A stretch of DNA of 64,000 bases from NCBI GenBank assembly GCA_009777335.1, contig WRMC01000001.1, positions 1-64,000 on the forward strand, in the 5' to 3' direction. A program made the position numbers and the translations under genes. The DNA comes from Treponema sp. (GTDB lineage: Bacteria > Spirochaetota > Spirochaetia > Treponematales > Breznakiellaceae). The notes under the pieces were generated by a model, which had not been told where the DNA came from, searched no databases, and worked only from the letters and a program-made list of their open reading frames with translations. The stretch's first letter is position 1. The number at the start of each line of letters is the position of its first letter. This document shows, piece after piece, positions 58,924 through 64,000 of this stretch.

Positions 58924-58958
58924 AAACCCCTGGGGTTCAACCCTGGGGGTTTATTTTT
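58924..58958 (+). terminator. Intrinsic terminator of the cfpA-like gene
   Basis: AACCCCTGGGG...CCCTGGGGGTT followed by TATTTTTTT: a strong GC stem and U-run. It abuts the stop of the convergent cNMP-binding gene. Confidence 0.85.
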
Positions 58959-59589
58959 TTCGGCGGGAATTTACGAAACGGTGAAAGTCGTTGATGTTTC
59001 GGACCACGATCTTGTCTTCATAAATCTCCATTCGTCTTTGGTTTACGAAGGTATTGAGGATGTCCCTAGTCTCTCCCAGGGGCATCACCGCCCAGTGGGC
59101 CACATTGTCGGCGGTGATGTTAAACTCCCGCCTTTCGGTGCTCTTGTCTATGTCGGTCTGAATCTCGTCCATCATAAGAAAGACATCGGCAATCTTGGCC
59201 TGGGGTTCATCCAGGGTAAGGATCATGAGGCGCCGCTTGGAATCGTAGATCCGCTTGCAGAACATCTTTAGGAGTTTCATGGCAATTTGGGGGTTCCCCA
59301 GCATGAGGATCTCGAAGTTCTTGCTGTTGAACTCCAGAACCTGCACCGTATCCAGGGCAATGGCGGTGGCCGAACGGGGGCTGTCATCGAGGATGGCCAT
59401 TTCGCCGAACATATCCTGGGGCTGGAGGATGTCCAGGGTTTTTTCGATGTCCCCGATGAGCTTTACCAGCTGGACCCGGCCGGACTGGATAAGGTAGAAG
59501 GCATCTCCGGGCTCAAACTCGGAGAAGATCATCTCTCCGGCCTGGAAGGTCCGGGCAAAGCGGCTAAAGGCCCCGAGGTTGTCGCTCAT
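58951..59589 (-). CDS. Crp/Fnr-like cNMP-binding regulator, 212 aa
   Basis: The cNMP-binding barrel has 'FEPGDAFYLIQSGRVQLV' and the phosphate-cassette-like 'FGEMAILDDSPRSATAIA', which retains Glu and Arg. After a long helix a winged HTH-like domain follows ('NITADNVAHWAVMPLGETRD' ... 'IVVRNINDFHRFV'). Likely a sensor-regulator; ligand not known. Its start overlaps the upstream cNMP/TPR gene by 4 bp. Confidence 0.85.
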   Translation of the reverse strand: MSDNLGAFSRFARTFQAGEMIFSEFEPGDAFYLIQSGRVQLVKLIGDIEKTLDILQPQDMFGEMAILDDSPRSATAIALDTVQVLEFNSKNFEILMLGNPQIAMKLLKMFCKRIYDSKRRLMILTLDEPQAKIADVFLMMDEIQTDIDKSTERREFNITADNVAHWAVMPLGETRDILNTFVNQRRMEIYEDKIVVRNINDFHRFVNSRRKK

Positions 59590-60563
59590 TTTCCCAGCTC
59601 CCTGAGGGCCTGTTTGGCCTTGGCATGGGCCCCGTCATCGTCGGCGGCGGCCATGTTGATTATTTTTTTATAGACCGCCTCGGCCTGGGGCTTCCGGTTC
59701 ATCTTTTCGTAGGACTGGCCCACATAAAAAAGGGCGTCCGCCAGATCCTCGTGGTCTGGATACTTGGAGATCATCTGGGTATAGTGCTTGATGCAATCAT
59801 CGAATTTACTGGTCCTAAAGAGGCAGGTCCCGATTTCAAAAAAGGCCCGGGGAACGTATTCAGACCCATCGTCCTTGTCGGCGATGGTCTTAAAGGCCCT
59901 CTGGGCCTGCTGGTATTTCTGCTGGGACATGAGGCTCACCGCATCGTAGTAGGATTTCGCGGTACCCTCCAGGGGAGCTGCGGCCCCCCCATCCCGGGCT
60001 GTTTTTACCTGGCCGCTCCGCCACTCCTTGCTGGAAAGGGCCGCCTCGGCCTCCTGGAGCTTGGCCGCCGCAGGCTCGGAAAACTTGCCCCCCGGGTAAT
60101 AGGTAAGGTAGCGGTCGAAGACATAGCGGGCATGGGGGTAATTTTGAACCTTGAGGTAGTGCTCGGCGGCGGCGTAAAGGCCCCCTTCAGGATCCTTTTC
60201 TTCGTTGGCCATGAGACTGGACACATTATTGTGGATCTTCCGCAGCTGGTTGGAAAAAACCTTGAGCATCTTCATGATGATCCGGGTATTGCTGGCCGCC
60301 AGGGCCTCAAACTCCCCCACCGTAAAGACAAGTACGGCCGCATCATGGGTGACCACGGCGTTTTCTTCCCGGGGGTAGCGGCCCAGGGCAGACTTAACCC
60401 CGAAGAATTCCCCCGGCATCACCTGATCCTGAACCTCGTCGCTGGTTTCTATGTCCTGGGATTTTAAGTTAACCCGGCCGCTCTGGAGCACAAAGACCCG
60501 GTCCGCCGGGTCGCCCTGGAAGTAGATGAGGGATCCCGCCCTGTATTGTAAGGATTTAGGCAT
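59586..60563 (-). CDS. cNMP-binding domain fused to TPR repeats, 325 aa
   Basis: Residues 1-125 are a cNMP-binding barrel ('GSLIYFQGDPADRVFVLQSG', 'PGEFFGVKSALGRYPREENA'), followed by YbgF/CpoB-like TPRs (about 135-325; 'AFFEIGTCLFRTSKFDDCIK', 'ALFYVGQSYEKMNRKPQAEA'). There is no HTH, so it is a signalling scaffold rather than a DNA-binding regulator. It is translationally coupled to the Crp-like gene. Its barrel may sense a nucleotide, or be structural. Confidence 0.85.
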   Translation of the reverse strand: MPKSLQYRAGSLIYFQGDPADRVFVLQSGRVNLKSQDIETSDEVQDQVMPGEFFGVKSALGRYPREENAVVTHDAAVLVFTVGEFEALAASNTRIIMKMLKVFSNQLRKIHNNVSSLMANEEKDPEGGLYAAAEHYLKVQNYPHARYVFDRYLTYYPGGKFSEPAAAKLQEAEAALSSKEWRSGQVKTARDGGAAAPLEGTAKSYYDAVSLMSQQKYQQAQRAFKTIADKDDGSEYVPRAFFEIGTCLFRTSKFDDCIKHYTQMISKYPDHEDLADALFYVGQSYEKMNRKPQAEAVYKKIINMAAADDDGAHAKAKQALRELGK

Positions 60564-60711
60564 GAGGTCTGCCCTTTCGCTGCCCTGGAGCTCTGGTGAA
60601 AAAAATGTGCCTCACATGTCTATTCTAGTGTGGCTGACCCTTCCCGTCAACGTGATGCCGCTGTAGAGCGGTCTGGTCAAAGCATTACTTTTCCTATAGC
60701 TTGAATAGAAG

Positions 60712-61569
60712 ATGACGGATCTCCATACCCACTCGACCGCTTCGGATGGAAAATTCAGCCCCTCTGCCCTCATGGAGGAGGCCGCCCGAAGGGGCCTTAG
60801 TTCCATAGCCCTTACGGACCATGACACCATAGGGGGCCTGGCCGAAGCAGCCCAGGCGGCCCAGGATTTAAAGATCCATTTTATCCCCGGCATAGAGCTG
60901 GAAATTGCCATGGGCTCCGAGGGCCAGAACCCGGCCCCCGGGGAGTTTCACCTCCTGGGTTTGGGCATCCATAAGCCCAGTGCCGCTTTTTTGGAGGCGG
61001 TGGATGAACTGGCCCGCCGCCGGGAGGGGCGGAATAAAATCATCCTGGGCAAGATGAGGGAAGCGGGGATAGATGTCCACTACGAAGATATCAAGGCCCT
61101 GGGGGGAGACTCCATAGGGCGGCCCCATTTCGCCGCCTTTTTGGTGGACCGGGGCATCGTTAAAAATATCGAAGAGGCCTTTAGCCGTTACCTGGGCAAG
61201 GATAAGCCCTTTTATATGCCCAAGGAGGGGCTGGAGTTTAACCGGGCCGCGGCCCTGATTAAGGAATCCGGGGGAGCAGTCATCCTGGCCCACCCCATGT
61301 CCCTCTATGTGGCCTGGGGAAAACTCCCGGGCCTCATTGAAGCCCTCAAGGAGCGGGGCCTGGACGGCATAGAGGCCTGGCACCCCATCGCCAAAGAGAG
61401 CGCCTGTCTGCGGCTTAGGGACCTGGGAAAAAAGCTGGGCCTTATCGTCACCGCTGGGAGTGACTTCCATGGGAACGAAAGACGCCGCAAGCTGGGAGTC
61501 ACTGCGGGGGAAAGAAAGATTGACGACTCCTACCTGGAGGGCCTGGAGCCCTTTATCCATCCAGGCTAA
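60712..61569 (+). CDS. PHP-domain phosphoesterase (YciV/RNase AM-like), 285 aa
   Basis: Metal-binding motifs of the PHP family: 'DLHTHSTASDG' at the N-terminus, 'ALTDHDTIGG', 'GIELEI', 'GRPHFAAFLV', 'VILAHP' and 'TAGSDFHG'. The family includes 5'-nucleotidases/exoribonucleases acting on short oligonucleotides and 3',5'-bisphosphates. Convergent with comM, overlapping by 17 bp. Confidence 0.9.
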   Translation: MTDLHTHSTASDGKFSPSALMEEAARRGLSSIALTDHDTIGGLAEAAQAAQDLKIHFIPGIELEIAMGSEGQNPAPGEFHLLGLGIHKPSAAFLEAVDELARRREGRNKIILGKMREAGIDVHYEDIKALGGDSIGRPHFAAFLVDRGIVKNIEEAFSRYLGKDKPFYMPKEGLEFNRAAALIKESGGAVILAHPMSLYVAWGKLPGLIEALKERGLDGIEAWHPIAKESACLRLRDLGKKLGLIVTAGSDFHGNERRRKLGVTAGERKIDDSYLEGLEPFIHPG

Positions 61570-63136
61570 GGATGTCGTAGGGATCATCCCCGTAGCGCCG
61601 GTGCTGTACCGCCTCGAGGATGTGGACAGTGTCGATGAGTTCCTCCCCCGCCAGATCGGCGATGGTTCTGCCCACCTTCAATACCCCATGACAGGCCCGG
61701 CCCGAGAGGCCCAGCTTTCGGGCGGCCATGCCAAAGGCCTCCTGGGCCTTGGGGCTTAGCCTGCAGTGTTCTTCGATCATCCCCGGACTCATCCTCCCGT
61801 TCCGCCGCAGGGGGGAGGCGGCGAAACGTTCCCGCTGGATGTCCCAGGCCCCCTGGACCCTCTGACGTATGAGGGCACTTTCCTCCTCCCCCCCCTGACC
61901 GGGGACCAGGACCTGGGGGCCATTGACGGGAACCCTAAGCTCTATCCGGTCCAGGAGGGCCGCCCCCAGACGGCGCCAGTAGCGGCGGATCTCCTCGGAG
62001 GAGCAGAAGCAGCCCGAATCCTGTGCTAAGTCCTGCCCCAGGGGAGCGGCCCCAAGGCGGCCGCAGGGGCAGCTGTTGGCCGCCAGGATGAGCTGGAAAT
62101 CTGCGGGGAGCTGGAGGGGCCCTTCGGCCCGGACTATGGTAATAAGGTGATCTTCCAGGGGCTCTCTGAGGGACTGGAGTACCGAGATCCGAAACTCCGG
62201 GGCCTCGTCCAGAAAGAGGGTCCCCAGATGGGCCAGGCTTATTTCACCGGGCCGGATGGACCTGCCCCCGCCCAGGACCCCCTCTACACTGGCCGAATGG
62301 TGGGGGGACCGAAAGGGGGGATCCCTAATGAGGCCCCCGCCACTCAGACTATCTACCTGCCCGGCCAGGCTGTGGATCCGGGTTACCTCCACGGCTTCCT
62401 CCCCCGCCAGGGGGGGCATGATGGAGGGGAAGCGCCGGGCCAGCATGGTCTTACCTGAGCCGGGGGGTCCAAAGACCAGAAGATTATGACCCCCGGCGGC
62501 GGCGATCTCCAGGGCCCGCTTGTAGCGGCTCTGGCCCTGGACCTCGGAAAAATCACCCCATAAAACAGAGCCCTCCTGGGGGTCCTCCTCGTCCGATAAT
62601 TCTGCATCGGTGTTTTCGGGGAGAAGGCCCGTCTCTGAGCGGACCAGAAGGGCGTGGAAGACTTCGGCCAGGCTGGCGGCGGCAAAAAATCGGGCCTGGC
62701 CCAGGATGGCAGCCTCCCGGGCATTGTCCAGGGGAAGGACATACTCGGTGATCCCCTCCTTGAGGCCCGCTGCCACCGCCGCCAGGACCCCCCGGACGGG
62801 CCGTACCCGGCCGGATAATTCGAGCTCCCCCAGGATCATCAATTTATCCGGCAGGGAGATCATCCCCGAGGCGGCCATAACCGAAATGGCGATGGGAAGA
62901 TCCAATGAAGCTCCGTCCTTGCGGAGCCCCGCGGGTGCCAGGTTGATCAGGATCCTGTCTGGGGGAAAGGTAAAGCCGGAGTTGCGAAAGCTGGCCCGGA
63001 CCCGCTCCCGGGCCTCCCTAACCGCCCCCTCTGCCAGACCGCTGATGTCTATGCCGGGGATGCCTCGGCGTATGTCCGCTTCTACCCGGATGATAATGCC
63101 CTGGGCCCCCCAGGGGGCATAGGCGAGTACATGCAT
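61553..63136 (-). CDS. comM: YifB/ComM-family Mg-chelatase-like AAA ATPase, about 527 aa
   Basis: The ATG at 63136 (MHVLAYAP) has GGAGG 5 bp upstream and matches the family start; longer upstream reading is spurious. N-terminal ChlI-like fold with 'GIPGIDISGLAEGAVREARERV', Walker A 'GPPGSGKT', 'FLDEAPEF', and a C-terminal 'LSGRACHGVLKVGRTIADLAG' end. ComM drives branch migration during natural transformation in some bacteria; here the role is by analogy. Confidence 0.93.
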   Translation of the reverse strand: MHVLAYAPWGAQGIIIRVEADIRRGIPGIDISGLAEGAVREARERVRASFRNSGFTFPPDRILINLAPAGLRKDGASLDLPIAISVMAASGMISLPDKLMILGELELSGRVRPVRGVLAAVAAGLKEGITEYVLPLDNAREAAILGQARFFAAASLAEVFHALLVRSETGLLPENTDAELSDEEDPQEGSVLWGDFSEVQGQSRYKRALEIAAAGGHNLLVFGPPGSGKTMLARRFPSIMPPLAGEEAVEVTRIHSLAGQVDSLSGGGLIRDPPFRSPHHSASVEGVLGGGRSIRPGEISLAHLGTLFLDEAPEFRISVLQSLREPLEDHLITIVRAEGPLQLPADFQLILAANSCPCGRLGAAPLGQDLAQDSGCFCSSEEIRRYWRRLGAALLDRIELRVPVNGPQVLVPGQGGEEESALIRQRVQGAWDIQRERFAASPLRRNGRMSPGMIEEHCRLSPKAQEAFGMAARKLGLSGRACHGVLKVGRTIADLAGEELIDTVHILEAVQHRRYGDDPYDILSLDG

Positions 63137-63242
63137 ATAAGCCTCCGTAGCTATACGGCCCGGGGATGCAAAATACTTCGATGAAATGGAATAAAATGGA
63201 AAAAAATAGGTAAAATTTGGAAAAAAGGGGAAAAATAGGGAA

Positions 63243-64000
63243 TTACACGGGGAGTTCGATGACCGGAACCCCGAGGCGAGAGGCGGCCCCTTCGGCATCC
63301 CGGCGGCCCATGATCAGGGCCGGGTAGCTGCTGCCCTGGTCTTGGGCCAAACCCTGAAGGACCCGGGCCATCTGGTCCTGGCCTACCGCTAGGATGCCCT
63401 TAAGGCGCTGGCTCCGGTGCCTGTCTTCTATTCCATAGAGGAACCTAAGGAAGTCCGCCAGCCCCTTTTCGGCGGGGGTCCGGGGCCGGGTTTCCCGGGA
63501 GTAGGTCCCTATGACCGCCTTGTCCAGCTCATCCTGGGACTCCCGGCTCGGACGGACCGACTGCTGGGCCGCCTCTTTGATGATCGAAGAAAAGACCTCC
63601 AGAGATTCCAGGGGCCTGGGGTCCCGGTAGGTAGAAAAGAGGAAGGGGCCTTCCAGGTGGTCCGGCTGGGCGAAAGCCCCATAGGCGCCCCCCTTCATGC
63701 GGATCCTTTCCCAGAGGGCTCCGGTGCTTAGCTGGTGAGAAAGGACCAGCTCCGCCGCCTGAAGGTCCGAGCCGTAGGGCTGGGCCCGGAGGGAGAAGGA
63801 GGCAAAGCCCACCTGGAGGGAGGGGGATGAGAAGATCACCGGCCTGGTCCCCTGGGTCTCTGCGGCGGGGCCCAGGGCAGACTGGGTATGGATCAGATCC
63901 ATGTTCTGGGAGGCCGGGTTCCGGGGCCGGGGGGGGCCAAAAAAGCCAAAGCGGCTCCCTATCTCTTTATGGGCCTCCTGAAAAGCGCTGCCCCTATAGT
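63243..64000 (-). CDS. M16C-type metallopeptidase (presequence protease-like), C-terminal part
   Basis: The frame is open to the right edge, so only the last 252 residues are seen. 'ELVLSHQLSTGALWERIRMKGGAYGAFAQPD' lies in the M16 C-terminal 'R..GGAYG' motif, followed by 'FLFSTYRDPRPLESLEVF', both typical of the PreP/Cym1 group. The zinc-binding HxxEH would be in the missing part. 106 bp of A/G-rich DNA with no gene separates it from comM. Confidence 0.85.
   Translation of the reverse strand, partial: YRGSAFQEAHKEIGSRFGFFGPPRPRNPASQNMDLIHTQSALGPAAETQGTRPVIFSSPSLQVGFASFSLRAQPYGSDLQAAELVLSHQLSTGALWERIRMKGGAYGAFAQPDHLEGPFLFSTYRDPRPLESLEVFSSIIKEAAQQSVRPSRESQDELDKAVIGTYSRETRPRTPAEKGLADFLRFLYGIEDRHRSQRLKGILAVGQDQMARVLQGLAQDQGSSYPALIMGRRDAEGAASRLGVPVIELPV

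Noticed and set aside
63137-63298. N-terminal extension of ComM upstream of 63136
   Set aside because: The extra 54 residues are Phe/Pro/Ser-rich translation of an A/G-rich spacer; a strong GGAGG site and family start lie at 63136.

Overview
The window looks like spirochaete chromosome, most likely a Treponema of the termite-gut type. The reasons are a protein that looks like the treponemal cytoplasmic filament protein CfpA, many 'LxxC' lipoproteins of treponemal style, a paired cNMP-binding/TPR locus, and an RpoB with Asn at the E. coli 531 position, a known spirochaete trait. The core DNA is fairly GC-rich. One accessory stretch (about 48.6-50.5 kb) is clearly AT-rich. No CRISPR array, prophage or transposase was seen. 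The genus assignment is inference from family resemblance.

Region by region: 1-13.3 kb (minus strand) is one tight operon, mostly with 4-bp or 1-bp junctions. It encodes three small lipoproteins, a TolC-type outer membrane channel, a lipidated periplasmic adaptor, two Ig-like (Big_5) lipoproteins and two different RND permeases; the second permease runs off the left edge. 13.7-21.8 kb (minus) carries recG, a YggT protein, dnaE, a glycosyltransferase and tRNA-Ala. 21.8-30.1 kb carries proS, a ureidoglycolate-lyase-like cupin, a two-module AAA+ ATPase, a COG3014/LpoB lipoprotein pair and uvrB. 30.8-34.0 kb pairs a PfkB sugar kinase with two tandem zinc alcohol/polyol dehydrogenases, plausibly a sugar-alcohol catabolic locus. 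34.0-46.6 kb (minus) is the tRNA-Thr/rpmG/tRNA-Trp/secE/nusG/rplKAJL/rpoBC cluster, with a small DUF6941-like gene coupled to the end of rpoC.

46.6-56 kb is the accessory zone. It holds an unrecognised protein, an orphan FliG-like domain, a frameshifted CopG-type antitoxin, an orphan nucleotidyltransferase, two 'surface lipoprotein / divergent XRE regulator' cassettes, two small membrane peptides and two radical SAM enzymes. 56-64 kb returns to housekeeping: a membrane metallophosphoesterase, cfpA-like, two cNMP-binding proteins, a PHP phosphoesterase, comM and the 3' part of an M16C peptidase.

The least explained part is the non-coding DNA. A dispersed element of about 280-340 bp occurs three times (30.1, 52.6 and 55.4 kb). 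Its terminal inverted repeats are perfect within each copy but differ between copies. A second hairpin repeat occurs twice (30.6 and 48.1 kb). The tRNA-Thr and tRNA-Trp 3' ends are each duplicated about 191-200 bp downstream. Three tandem double hairpins separate the genes of the tRNA/rpmG cluster.
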